64,000 nt of DNA, from the NCBI GenBank assembly GCA_948890655.1, contig CAQTYU010000001.1, positions 236,013-300,012 on the forward strand, in the 5' to 3' direction. A program made the position numbers and the translations under genes. Each line of letters starts with the position of its first letter. The first letter of the stretch is position 1. The notes beneath the pieces are model-generated. The model ran no database searches and was not told the origin of the DNA. It worked only from the letters and a program-made list of their open reading frames with translations. This document shows, in pieces, positions 55,987 through 63,888 of this stretch. Origin of the DNA: Christensenellaceae bacterium (lineage in GTDB: Bacteria; Bacillota; Clostridia; Christensenellales; Borkfalkiaceae).

Positions 55987-56192
55987 AATGTTCACAAAAA
56001 CTTTATTCTATTCTGCGAATAAAATTTTTAGTGATTTAAGGGGCTTCTCGCCCCTCGTGCCGCAATACTTAGGGCACACAGATATATAATTGCGGCACTT
56101 CACCCTCGCCGAGGCGCAGGTATGCGCAAATTGAGTGCAAAAACAAAAAGTATGATTTTTGTTTTTGCCGTTAATTATCTAAAAAACGAATT
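55987..56192. other. Structured intergenic region upstream of the PPTase operon
   Basis: No gene seen. Three hairpins in series: AGGGGC/GCCCCT (56039-56055), GTGCCGCAAT/ATTGCGGCAC with a 22-base loop (56057-56066, 56089-56098), and a perfect 13-bp stem GCAAAAACAAAAA/TTTTTGTTTTTGC (56137-56149, 56156-56168) ending 24 bases before the PPTase ATG. It could be a terminator for pfkB plus a leader control element. It matches no riboswitch I know. Confidence 0.55.
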
Positions 56193-56675
56193 ATGGAAGA
56201 GTTGTATTTTTGCGAAGAACGCGATATAGAAGAAACGCTTAAAAATGCGTTATCCCCCTATATATGCGGCAAATACACGATTATACGCGGCGACTTCGGG
56301 AAACCTTACGTGGACGGTAATCCCGTATTTTTTTCAATTGCGCACAGCGGCGGCGAGGGCGTTGTTTTAATTTCCGACAGGCAGTGCGGCGTAGATTTTG
56401 AGGTTATAAAAAAACGTAAAACGAGCGCAGTTTTTAAAAGGCTTTCCGCACGTGAAAAAGAAGAAATACAGGGCGATTATATTAAATTTTTACAAAACTG
56501 GGTTGCAAAAGAAGCATATATTAAATATTTAGGCGGAACGATAAGTTGGATTAAACGATTGGAATACGCGGGCGGCGCGCTCTACTTTGACGGCAAAAAA
56601 GCCGACTGCGTTATTAAGGTTAAAACCTATCTTGACCGCGCCGTTTACGCAGTTTGCACAAAGGAGATAAAATGA
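56193..56675 (+). CDS. 4'-phosphopantetheinyl transferase (Sfp-type, short)
   Basis: 160 aa. Transfers phosphopantetheine from CoA to a carrier-protein serine. The family motifs are FFSIAHSGG (CoA site), CGVDFEVI (metal site, Asp and Glu) and NWVAKEAYIKYLG (catalytic WxxKEA). It is shorter than Sfp (about 220 aa) because the N-domain is reduced. No PKS or NRPS genes are in the window, so the target may be the fatty-acid ACP or another carrier. A dispersed GCATATAT element lies in the segment SPYICGKY. The stop overlaps the MTAN start (ATGA). Confidence 0.9.
   Translation: MEELYFCEERDIEETLKNALSPYICGKYTIIRGDFGKPYVDGNPVFFSIAHSGGEGVVLISDRQCGVDFEVIKKRKTSAVFKRLSAREKEEIQGDYIKFLQNWVAKEAYIKYLGGTISWIKRLEYAGGALYFDGKKADCVIKVKTYLDRAVYAVCTKEIK
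56255..56276 (-). repeat. GCATATATNGGGG element inside the PPTase gene
   Basis: Plus-strand CCCCCTATATATGCGGCAAA TAC, nearly the same 24-base word as in the MTAN gene at 57032-57054. Both encode ICGKY. Confidence 0.55.
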
Positions 56676-57331
56676 TTTGCTTTATTATTGCTATGGACAA
56701 GGAAGCCAAGCCTGTAATTTCCGCAATGCAGCGCGTGAAAGAACGAAAAGTCGGCGGAAAGCGCGTGCTTACCGGAAAGCTTTTCGGGCGGAAAATTGCC
56801 TTAATAGTTTGCGGCGTGGGCAAAGTGAATGCGGCTTGCGGCGCACAGATTGCCATAGACAAGTTCAAAGCCGAAAAGGTTGTGAACGTGGGCGTTGCCG
56901 GCGGACTTAATAAAGGCGTTGCCGTCGGAGAAATATACGAAGTTTCCCACGCAGTGCAGTACGATTTCGACTTGGTTCAGATAAACGGCACGCCCATAGG
57001 AACGCTCGACGGGTGCGAAGAAAATTACTTACCCCTCAATATATGCGGCAAATACCCGCAAAAAAGGCTTGCGACGGGTGACCGTTTCAACGACAGCAGG
57101 GACGACTTTAAATTGCTGACAAAGACCCTTGACGCCGACCTTAGGGATATGGAGGGCGGAGCGATTGCGCAGGCATGCTTAAACGCGGACGTTAAGTGCT
57201 ATTCTTTTAAAATAGTATCAGATTTGGCTGGCAGCGGCAGCACTTACGAGCAGTACAGGCGAAACCTTTCCCTCTGCTTTGAAACGCTTAGCCGCGAACT
57301 TAAAAACATCGTGGAGATTACTTATGCCTAA
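56672..57331 (+). CDS. mtnN: 5'-methylthioadenosine/S-adenosylhomocysteine nucleosidase
   Basis: 219 aa. Cleaves SAH to adenine and S-ribosylhomocysteine, the substrate of LuxS encoded next, and also 5'-methylthioadenosine. Family motifs: opening FIIAMDKEAKPV, VNVGVAGGLNK and DMEGGAIAQACL with the ribose-binding Met-Glu; SDLAGSGS holds the catalytic Asp. The longer frame from 56654 is rejected, since the ATG at 56672 follows AAGGAG and starts the conserved sequence. It overlaps its neighbours by 4 and 8 bases. Confidence 0.92.
   Translation: MICFIIAMDKEAKPVISAMQRVKERKVGGKRVLTGKLFGRKIALIVCGVGKVNAACGAQIAIDKFKAEKVVNVGVAGGLNKGVAVGEIYEVSHAVQYDFDLVQINGTPIGTLDGCEENYLPLNICGKYPQKRLATGDRFNDSRDDFKLLTKTLDADLRDMEGGAIAQACLNADVKCYSFKIVSDLAGSGSTYEQYRRNLSLCFETLSRELKNIVEITYA
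57030..57054 (-). repeat. GCATATATNGGGG element inside the MTAN gene
   Basis: Plus-strand TACCCCTCAATATATGCGGC AAATA. Differs from the PPTase copy by two inserted bases, so the reading frame is adjusted but ICGKY is still encoded. Confidence 0.5.
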
Positions 57332-57752
57332 AATACCTTCCTTTTCAAAAAATCACGACGAACTGAAAACAGGCTTGCATTTTTGCAACGAGCTGCACGG
57401 CGTAGCTACCTGGGACTTACGTTTCAAAACGCCCAACGGCGGAGATTATCTTGCGCCCGCGGCTACGCACTCTATTGAACACCTGCTTGCCACCGTTTTA
57501 AGAAATTCCTCGAATAAGGACGATATTATTTATTTTGGACCTATGGGCTGCAGAACTGGGTTCTACCTGTTAACGGTGAACTTAAACCGCGAGAGACTTT
57601 TGCCCCTTTTAAAGAGAAGCTTTGCCCAAGCGCTTGAATTTAGCGAAGTGCCGGGCAACAAGCGCGAGGAGTGCGGGAATTATTTGGAGCACGATTTGGA
57701 AGGCGCAAAGCGCGAATGTAAAAAATATCTGGAGATTTTGGAGAACTTATGA
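57324..57752 (+). CDS. luxS: S-ribosylhomocysteine lyase (LuxS)
   Basis: 142 aa. Converts S-ribosylhomocysteine to homocysteine and DPD, the precursor of autoinducer-2. The metal site is complete: HSIEHLLATVLRN (His-x3-His), GPMGCRTGFY with the catalytic Cys, and CGNYLEHDL. Slightly shorter than the usual 150-160 aa. The ATG at 57324 has GTGGAGA upstream and overlaps the MTAN stop. Together with MTAN it makes a complete SAH-recycling pair; the further cystathionine steps are not in the window. Confidence 0.96.
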   Translation: MPKIPSFSKNHDELKTGLHFCNELHGVATWDLRFKTPNGGDYLAPAATHSIEHLLATVLRNSSNKDDIIYFGPMGCRTGFYLLTVNLNRERLLPLLKRSFAQALEFSEVPGNKREECGNYLEHDLEGAKRECKKYLEILENL

Positions 57753-58417
57753 AACCCTTCGGCGGGGGCTGGGACGAAGCGCTTGCCCCCTTGTTTACAG
57801 ACGAAAGATACCTGAAAATACGCGAATTTTTGAAATCGGAATACTCCTCGCACGTGGTTTATCCCGATATGTACGACCTGTACAACTGTTTCCGCTATAC
57901 TCCGTTGAATTCAATAAAAGCGGTGATTTTGGGGCAAGACCCATACCACGAGCCGAATCAGGCGCACGGGCTGTGCTTTTCCGTTAAGAAGGGCGTAAAG
58001 TTGCCGCCGTCCCTGCAAAATATTTTTAAGGAAATCGAGTCCGATTTGGAAATAAAAGAACCTGATTGCGGCGATTTGACCAAATGGGCGGAAAGCGGGG
58101 TTTTGCTTTTGAACACCACCTTGACGGTGCGGGAGCATCAGGCAAACTCCCACGCGAATTGCGGCTGGGCGTGGTTTACCGACAGCGTTATAAGGCTGAT
58201 TTCGGACAAGACGGAAAACGTGGCGTTTATACTTTGGGGCGGCAACGCGCGCAGTAAGGCGCCGCTTATAGACGCTAAAAAGCATTTGATTTTGCAGTGC
58301 GCGCACCCCTCTCCCCTGTCTGCTTACAACGGGTTTTTCGGATGCAGGCATTTTTCAAAAACTAACGAATATTTGCAGTCCCACGGAAAGGAACCCGTAA
58401 AATGGGACTTGAATTGA
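57749..58417 (+). CDS. ung: Uracil-DNA glycosylase, family 1
   Basis: 222 aa. Removes uracil from DNA. Catalytic GQDPYHEPNQAHGLCFSV, NTTLTVREHQANSH, and the minor-groove loop HPSPLSAYNGFFGCRHFS are present, as is the expected length. The start overlaps the luxS stop by four bases (ATGA). The stop TGA lies inside a dispersed element (58414-58437). Confidence 0.96.
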   Translation: MKPFGGGWDEALAPLFTDERYLKIREFLKSEYSSHVVYPDMYDLYNCFRYTPLNSIKAVILGQDPYHEPNQAHGLCFSVKKGVKLPPSLQNIFKEIESDLEIKEPDCGDLTKWAESGVLLLNTTLTVREHQANSHANCGWAWFTDSVIRLISDKTENVAFILWGGNARSKAPLIDAKKHLILQCAHPSPLSAYNGFFGCRHFSKTNEYLQSHGKEPVKWDLN

Positions 58418-58437
58418 CCCCCATATATGGTGCAAAT
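58414..58437 (-). repeat. GCATATATNGGGG element overlapping the ung stop codon
   Basis: Plus-strand TTGACCCCCATATATGGTGC AAAT. The TGA stop of ung is the element's TTGA. Very like copy 3 at 48867. Confidence 0.6.
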
Positions 58438-58469
58438 AATGCAAATTTTTTAAAATGCACATTGAATTA

Positions 58470-58570
58470 AACACAGAGATGCACGCAAGAAAAGGCGCGC
58501 AAGGAAAACCCTAAGGAGTTTACTTAGTCGTGAATAACTGAGGGTTGCCGCAACGCCGTATTGCACAGTT
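58470..58570. repeat. Possible second copy of the GAGTTTACTTA-type intergenic repeat
   Basis: Contains GGAGTTTACTTAGTCGTGAA and an AACCCT/AGGGTT inverted pair. The word order resembles 37861-37990. No gene here. Confidence 0.3.
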
Positions 58571-58593
58571 CATATGCGTTTAAAGGAATTAAA

Positions 58594-59805
58594 ATGAAGT
58601 ATGCAGTAATTTTAGGCGACGGCATGGCTGATTGGAAAATGCCCGAGCTGAACGGTAACACCTGCCTTGAAAGCGCTAAAACGCCTACCTTGGACGGATT
58701 GGTTAAAAGCGCGGAGGTCGGGCTTTGCAAGACGGTACCGGACGGGTTCAAGCCCGGTTCGGACGTGGCTAATATGTCAGTTTTGGGATTTAACCCGAAA
58801 GACTTCTATACGGGGCGTTCTCCCTTGGAAGCCGTATCTATGGGTATAAACCTTAAAGATACGGACGTAACGCTTAGGTGCAACCTCGTTACCCTGTCCG
58901 GCGGTGAGCCGTACGCAAAAAAGACTATGCTCGACTATTCCGCGGGTGAAATTTCCACTGAAGATGCGGCTGAGCTTATCGGCGCTTTAAAGGAAAAGCT
59001 CGATTGCGACGACTTTACGTTTTATGCGGGGATACAGTACAGGCACTGCCTTATTATGAATCATGGTGCGGTCGGTGCAGAGCTTACGCCGCCGCACGAC
59101 ATAAGCGACAGAGTAATAGAAAATTACCTTCCAAATGGCGTTAATTCAAGCATATATAGGGGTCTAATGGAAAAAAGCTATGAGATTCTGTCCTCTCACC
59201 CCGTCAACGTAAAGCGGATAAAAGACGGTAAAAGACCCGCAAACAGCATTTGGCTGTGGGGCGAGGGCACAAAGCCCGCGCTTGCTGATTTTGAGAAATT
59301 GCGGGGGCTTAAGGGCGGGATAATTTCCGCAGTCGACCTTGTGAAAGGCATAGGAATGCTTGCGGAAATGAAGGTCATAGAAGTTGCAGGCGCAACGGGA
59401 AATTACAAAACGGATTTTCAGGGCAAGGCCAACGCAGCCGCCGACGGACTTTTGAACGGGCTTGATTTCGTTTACGTTCATATGGAAGCTGCCGACGAGT
59501 GCGGACACCACGGCGATTATAAAAACAAGATTTATTCCATCGAGCAAATCGACGGCGTTGTTAAAACCGTTATCGCGCGGTTGAACGCCGCAGGCGAGGA
59601 CTTTGCCATTCTCGTCTGTCCCGACCACCCAACCCCATGCGCGATAAAGACGCACACCTCTGACCCGATACCCTATCTTTTGTATTCAAACGCAAAAAAT
59701 CTTTATAACGGAGCGGCACGGTATACCGAAGCCGAGGCGGAAAAGACGGGCAAGTACGTCAAGCAAGGATACTTGCTTATAGATAAACTTTTTGCAATAA
59801 AATAA
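58594..59805 (+). CDS. apgM: 2,3-bisphosphoglycerate-independent phosphoglycerate mutase, ApgM type
   Basis: 403 aa. Interconverts 3- and 2-phosphoglycerate in glycolysis, archaeal-type (alkaline-phosphatase superfamily). Opening YAVILGDGMADWK with the metal Asp, GSDVANMSVLGF with the catalytic Ser, GRSPLEAVSMGI, HMEAADECGHHGDY and VCPDHPTP (metal ligands) are all present. The ATG at 58594 has AAAGGAAT upstream; the longer frame from 58561 is rejected. Ends at a bidirectional terminator. A dispersed element sits in its coding DNA near 59150. Confidence 0.95.
   Translation: MKYAVILGDGMADWKMPELNGNTCLESAKTPTLDGLVKSAEVGLCKTVPDGFKPGSDVANMSVLGFNPKDFYTGRSPLEAVSMGINLKDTDVTLRCNLVTLSGGEPYAKKTMLDYSAGEISTEDAAELIGALKEKLDCDDFTFYAGIQYRHCLIMNHGAVGAELTPPHDISDRVIENYLPNGVNSSIYRGLMEKSYEILSSHPVNVKRIKDGKRPANSIWLWGEGTKPALADFEKLRGLKGGIISAVDLVKGIGMLAEMKVIEVAGATGNYKTDFQGKANAAADGLLNGLDFVYVHMEAADECGHHGDYKNKIYSIEQIDGVVKTVIARLNAAGEDFAILVCPDHPTPCAIKTHTSDPIPYLLYSNAKNLYNGAARYTEAEAEKTGKYVKQGYLLIDKLFAIK
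59145..59167 (+). repeat. GCATATATNGGGG element inside the apgM gene
   Basis: TTCAAGCATATATAGGGGTC TAA, translated as part of NSSIYRGLMEK. The best match to intergenic copies 1 and 2 on the same strand. Confidence 0.55.
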
Positions 59806-59817
59806 AAACGTTATAAA

Positions 59818-59856
59818 AAATTTCCCCGCCGCGCTTCAAGCGCGGCGGGGAAATTT
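59818..59856. terminator. Bidirectional terminator between apgM and the pseudouridine synthase gene
   Basis: Perfect 18-bp stem (59818-59835 with 59839-59856, loop TCA), AAATTT at the base. Confidence 0.93.
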
Positions 59857-59869
59857 ATTTTATAGCAAA

Positions 59870-60553
59870 TTAGAACTCAAAAAACTTCCACGGGGTTTCT
59901 TCCTTTGGGGGCTCAATCATAAATTTCATACTCTCGCCCGTGGTCGGATGCTTGAACCTTAGGCTGTAAGCCCAAAGCGCAAGCCTGCCCTTGACGGCTT
60001 TATCGCCGCCGTAGCGCATATCGCCGTAAACGGGGCAGTTGATTGCCGCCGTCTGGACGCGTATCTGGTGAGTTCTGCCCGTATGCAGGGTAATTTCCGC
60101 AAGCGACAGCCCCGCCTTTTCCTGCTTTATCTCGTACTCCAACGAGGCGAACTTCGCCCCTTCCTCGGTCTGCGTACAGACGTAGACAGTGTTGTTGATG
60201 CTGTTCTTCCTAAGATAGTTTTCAAGCACGGCTTTCTTTTTTGACGGCGTACCGCAAAGCACGGCGTAATATTTCTTCTCAAAGCCGCCGTTTTTCATCT
60301 GCTCGGAAAGCCTTGCCGCCGCTTTCGACGTCTTGGCAAAGACCATAACGCCGCCCGTAGGGCGGTCAAGCCTGTGGACAAGACCCAAAAACGCATTACC
60401 TTGCTTGTTGTAGGCTTCTTTAAGATAGTCCTTTACGCAGTCGAAAAGGTTATAATCCCCGCTTTCGTCGGGGCAGCACGCAACCATTTGCGGCTTTAAA
60501 ACGACTATAACGTGGTTATCCTCGTACAAAATTATAAGTTCACTTTTGTCCAT
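59870..60553 (-). CDS. RluA-family RNA pseudouridine synthase
   Basis: 227 aa. Isomerises uridine in rRNA or tRNA. Motifs: ILYEDNHVIVVLKP, HRLDRPTGGVMVFAKT with the catalytic Asp, and HTGRTHQIRVQ. No S4 domain, so a short RluA/RsuA-like member; the target base cannot be told. The start overlaps the end of the methyltransferase gene by 14 bases, so the two RNA-modification genes are cotranscribed. Confidence 0.94.
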   Translation of the reverse strand: MDKSELIILYEDNHVIVVLKPQMVACCPDESGDYNLFDCVKDYLKEAYNKQGNAFLGLVHRLDRPTGGVMVFAKTSKAAARLSEQMKNGGFEKKYYAVLCGTPSKKKAVLENYLRKNSINNTVYVCTQTEEGAKFASLEYEIKQEKAGLSLAEITLHTGRTHQIRVQTAAINCPVYGDMRYGGDKAVKGRLALWAYSLRFKHPTTGESMKFMIEPPKEETPWKFFEF

Positions 60554-61424
60554 AGCCTTCTCCCGTAAACAACCCGCTTGCGCCGCAAGGAAGAGGTATA
60601 CCCTCTTCGGTGGCGATTCCCACCTCGTAGGCTTCGGTCGAGCCCCGGAAATCCTTTAAAGCAAGCGTAAGAATATTTTTAAGAACCGCAGGCTGCAAGC
60701 CCGTGGTGTAACTGTTGATTAAAAAGAACAGCGGATTATCCGAAAGAATTTGCGCGCACGACTTCACGAAGCCGAACAGGTCGCGCTCAATCTTCCACAT
60801 TTCGCCGCCCGGACCTCTGCCGTAACTGGGCGGGTCCATTATTATTCCGTCGTACTTGTTGCCGCGGCGGATTTCCCTTGAAACGAACTTCATACAGTCG
60901 TCCACGATATAACGGATACCGCTTTCAACACCCGAAAGACGCGCGTTCTCACCCGCCCTTTCAACCATACCCTTCGCCGCGTCGACGTGAGTAACTTTCG
61001 CCCCCGCCTTAGCGCATGCAACGGACGCCGCGCCCGTGTATGCGAACAAGTTCAAAACTTTGATATCTCTGTCGGAATTTTGCGATTGGGCGGCACATAT
61101 GAGCCGTTTAAGCTCGTTCCAGTTAACTGCCTGCTCGGGGAAAAGACCGGTATGTTTGAAGCCCATAGGCTTGATTTTAAAGGTTAAATCCTTGTAAGAT
61201 ACCGTCCATTCCGCGGGGAAACCTTTACGCTTTTCCCACGCGCCGCCGCCCTTTTCGCTGCGGTGGTATACGGCGTTTATATCCGCGTAAGAATGCAAGT
61301 CCTGCCCGCCCCAGATAACCTGCGGGTCTGGACGTAGAAGAATTACGCCCTTCCAATTTTCAAGCTTCATTCCGTCGGAAGTGGCAATTATTTTGTAATC
61401 TTTCCAGTCGTCGGCAATTCTCAT
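60540..61424 (-). CDS. Class I SAM-dependent (rRNA-type) methyltransferase
   Basis: 294 aa. The Rossmann SAM site VLNLFAYTGAASVACAKAGA, an acidic VDAAKGM, VDDCMKFV and the catalytic DPPSYGRGP show a PF10672-type RlmI-like N-methyltransferase, probably acting on 23S rRNA. No PUA domain. The frame is open to 61487, but the ATG at 61424 lies six bases after a perfect TATAAT with no ribosome site, and begins the conserved sequence, so a leaderless start is chosen. First gene of a two-gene unit with the pseudouridine synthase. Confidence 0.9.
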   Translation of the reverse strand: MRIADDWKDYKIIATSDGMKLENWKGVILLRPDPQVIWGGQDLHSYADINAVYHRSEKGGGAWEKRKGFPAEWTVSYKDLTFKIKPMGFKHTGLFPEQAVNWNELKRLICAAQSQNSDRDIKVLNLFAYTGAASVACAKAGAKVTHVDAAKGMVERAGENARLSGVESGIRYIVDDCMKFVSREIRRGNKYDGIIMDPPSYGRGPGGEMWKIERDLFGFVKSCAQILSDNPLFFLINSYTTGLQPAVLKNILTLALKDFRGSTEAYEVGIATEEGIPLPCGASGLFTGEGYGQK

Positions 61425-61430
61425 AGAATT

Positions 61431-61459
61431 ATTATAACAAGCCGAGTTAAAAATGTAAA
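61431..61459 (-). promoter_or_regulatory. Promoter of the methyltransferase operon, leaderless arrangement
   Basis: Minus strand TTTACA (61459-61454), 17 bp, TATAAT (61436-61431), six bases to the ATG at 61424. Confidence 0.8.
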
Positions 61460-61465
61460 GTAAAT

Positions 61466-61500
61466 TTAAAAGGGCGCGCACGGCCAAGCCGTGCGCGCCC
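61466..61500 (-). terminator. Terminator of the phage-like gene group
   Basis: Perfect 13-bp GC-rich stem (61488-61500 with 61472-61484, loop CAA), followed on the minus strand by TTTTAAATTT. Confidence 0.88.
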
Positions 61501-61529
61501 CGCGTGTAAATAGCCTTTGACGCGGCAAT

Positions 61530-62018
61530 TCACACGCTGTAGCTGTACAAAACGTTAAAGAGCGTTCTGTAATAGCTGGATAAGTAGTCTTTTGCAACCT
61601 CGTCGTTGGAATACAGATTCATTCTTTCGGCAGGGTCGGCTATAGAAAGATAATATTCCCGAACTATATTGTACCGTTCGGTATACGGCAAGGTGTAGTC
61701 CACTATGTATCCGACCTTGGACGCGTCGGGATTTTCGGGAATGATCGGCTCGCTGAGCTCCATACCGTAAGTATACTGCTCTACGATTATCGCCAACTGA
61801 TAGTCGAACTCAGCCTGAAGTTCAGCCTTTTTTTGCTCTAAAAGCGAGCTTTCCTTCATATCGTCGGTGTAGAATAGCTTTTTAAAGAGTGCTAGCTCCT
61901 TTTCCATTTTGTGCACCAGCTCGTTCTTGCTTTTTTGCGCCGTCCTTAAAAGCTGCATCTGCACGGCGGTAAAATTCTTAAGCTCTTCGTCCGTAACTTT
62001 TACAACGTCAAACTTCAT
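61530..62018 (-). CDS. Phage-like hypothetical protein
   Basis: 162 aa, no family recognised. Charged, helix-prone N-terminal half (LKNFTAVQMQLLRTAQKSKNE), then an acidic and aromatic C-terminus. The GTG/ATG-containing frame extends to 62051, but the ATG at 62018 lies inside the end of the preceding gene with GGAGG ahead, typical of tightly packed phage structural genes. Probably a head-completion or tail gene; this is inferred from neighbours only. Confidence 0.7.
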   Translation of the reverse strand: MKFDVVKVTDEELKNFTAVQMQLLRTAQKSKNELVHKMEKELALFKKLFYTDDMKESSLLEQKKAELQAEFDYQLAIIVEQYTYGMELSEPIIPENPDASKVGYIVDYTLPYTERYNIVREYYLSIADPAERMNLYSNDEVAKDYLSSYYRTLFNVLYSYSV

Positions 62019-63249
62019 CCATAACCTCCGCGACGGCTGAAACACCTTCAATTTTTCCGCTACCGCAAACTTTTATTTTAAAGCTTTTCCCCCGCATATT
62101 AGGACGAAATTTTCCTCGTACACCCCTTACTATGCGCGAAATAACGCCGTTTGATACTTCAAGCACGACGTATCCTTCGCCCCCGATAATCACCTCTTTT
62201 AACACCTTGTAACCGTTGGACGCAAAGTCTATTTCACCGCTCGTAAACTCATACTCTCCGCCTTCTTCAAGACGGTATTCGTAAGTATCCGTGTAGGCGT
62301 AAATCTTATTTCCGACGCTGACGGCGTTGGCGTCCAAATCAATGAGATACGCGGCGTTTTGCACCTCGTCAAAAACTAAAACGGCTTTTCTTTTAAGCGT
62401 CTTGCTGACGCCGCAAAGAAAGTATTTGCCGTCCGCGCAGCACGCGAACGAGGGAGATTGCAATTCTTCCGAAAGGTTAATTTTAAGCTTTTCCACCCCG
62501 TTGCCGTCGTAAAAGTACAGCCCGTCCTCAGTGTAGAATAGCAGTCTGCCGTCGCCCACCGCAACGGTGTTTTTAAAGATTTTGGGCAGTTTACATTCAA
62601 GATAGCTTATCTTGAAATTTTCAGGCGTGCCGTGAGCCGAAAGGAACGCAAGCCCGCACTCCCTTACCGCAACTATTTTATCCTTGTAGACGATAAGATT
62701 TATAATCTTGCCGTAGCCGTGATGAACGAACGCCCAGCCCGCGCCTGAAATTCCTTCCGTCCAGTCGTCCGCGCCGCCCTCTCCCGACCATTTTATTTTA
62801 TAGGGTTGGGTGGGGTCGGTACCAAAAATTCTTCCGTTTTTCAGTACGCAGTTTACTACGTTGCCTTTAAAGGTGCTGGAATAGTTTAATCCGCTGAACC
62901 TGAAATACGTAGTATCGCCGAAAACGTAGGCTATAGGCATTTTGTTTAAAAACGTTTCCACCATCGAAGGGGAAGCCGCCGCAAAATTTACGGCTATGGG
63001 CGAAATTAACGCGTCTGGCGCAGAATAAAGACGGTTTTGGGTGTAGACTATATTTCTGCCCATAAGTCTCGAATACCATGAGGCGGACGCCTTTTCGCTG
63101 AGCGCCGCAAGCCTCGTAGCCGAATTGATTGCGGGAAGTATTTTGCCGTCCTTTACAATGCAGCCGACTTTTAACGCGCCCTCCGCAGCAAGCACGTCCG
63201 CTTTTTTAAGCTTTGTTTTTGGGAATACTTTTCCTGAGCTCACACCCAC
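62008..63249 (-). CDS. Phage-like structural protein, beta-rich (stopper/tail-type)
   Basis: 413 aa. Mostly beta strands with repeated YFYDGNGVEKL-, GKIINLIVYKDKIVAVRE- and KYFLCG-like blades, suggesting a beta-propeller. It resembles head-to-tail stabilisation proteins of P22-like podoviruses in size and position, but I recognise no definite family. It overlaps its neighbours by about ten bases on both sides, as in phage morphogenesis operons. Confidence 0.65.
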   Translation of the reverse strand: MGVSSGKVFPKTKLKKADVLAAEGALKVGCIVKDGKILPAINSATRLAALSEKASASWYSRLMGRNIVYTQNRLYSAPDALISPIAVNFAAASPSMVETFLNKMPIAYVFGDTTYFRFSGLNYSSTFKGNVVNCVLKNGRIFGTDPTQPYKIKWSGEGGADDWTEGISGAGWAFVHHGYGKIINLIVYKDKIVAVRECGLAFLSAHGTPENFKISYLECKLPKIFKNTVAVGDGRLLFYTEDGLYFYDGNGVEKLKINLSEELQSPSFACCADGKYFLCGVSKTLKRKAVLVFDEVQNAAYLIDLDANAVSVGNKIYAYTDTYEYRLEEGGEYEFTSGEIDFASNGYKVLKEVIIGGEGYVVLEVSNGVISRIVRGVRGKFRPNMRGKSFKIKVCGSGKIEGVSAVAEVMDEV

Positions 63250-63815
63250 CTCCTCGGCGGCAGACGCAGTGCGCTGAGACGCGTACGCTGCAATGTTTCG
63301 ATCTCGTTACGATAAATGCTTTCCCACGTTTCCGCAAGCTTGGCTTCGCCGTCTATAAGGCAGTACTCCGAAGCGATACCCGCGGCAACAAGTCTTTCGT
63401 TAGCCAACACGGAGGAAAACGCGCTTTCGCCGTCTATTCCCTTTTTTAGCGGGGCGTAGCCGTATCTGACCGTAATTTCCGCACTGTCGGCGATAAGGCT
63501 GAGCGGCGTAATGGAATATTCGACTTTCTTGTCAGCTGCCGATACCGAAATTATTTTTACGGGGCGCAGGCTGAAATCCGAGTAGTTATAAACGCCGCTT
63601 TCGGACGATAAATTCTCCTTGGTTTCAAGGGGAATATAGCATCTTGCAAGCTCGTCCTCAACCGAGTTGAAGCAGTACAGCATGGTTTCTATAACCTCGC
63701 CCTCTTCGTCCGTGAGATCCGCGTCGCACGCATCGTCGACGGGCGATATTTTTCGCGAGATTTCCTCCCTGCCGACGAATCTTAACGCCGTAGCTATTAT
63801 ATCTTTTACCTTCAT
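63240..63815 (-). CDS. Phage head-tail adaptor-like protein
   Basis: 191 aa. The opening KVKDIIATALRFVGREE and the layout (acidic middle, YGYAPLKKGI, C-terminal helices EYCLIDGEAKLAETWES) match gp4-type tail accessory or head-tail connector proteins of P22-like phages. Good ribosome site AAAAAGGAGGC. It overlaps the beta-rich protein gene by ten bases and follows a terminator, so it starts a new transcript or continues by readthrough from the upstream capsid gene. Confidence 0.68.
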   Translation of the reverse strand: MKVKDIIATALRFVGREEISRKISPVDDACDADLTDEEGEVIETMLYCFNSVEDELARCYIPLETKENLSSESGVYNYSDFSLRPVKIISVSAADKKVEYSITPLSLIADSAEITVRYGYAPLKKGIDGESAFSSVLANERLVAAGIASEYCLIDGEAKLAETWESIYRNEIETLQRTRLSALRLPPRRWV

Positions 63816-63847
63816 TTTGCCTCCTTTTTATTATTTATAATAATAAA

Positions 63848-63875
63848 GCGCGCCGCGCTTGAACGCGCGGCGCGC
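63848..63875 (-). terminator. Terminator downstream of a gene running off the right edge
   Basis: Perfect 11-bp GC stem (63865-63875 with 63848-63858, loop TTGAAC), followed on the minus strand by TTTATTATTAT. It lies 14 bases after a TAA at 63889-63891. Confidence 0.85.
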
Positions 63876-63888
63876 CTGCGCATAGAGC

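Noticed and set aside
56039..56168. SAM or SAH riboswitch before the PPTase operon
   Set aside because: No match to the conserved cores of known SAM or SAH riboswitches; only simple hairpins.
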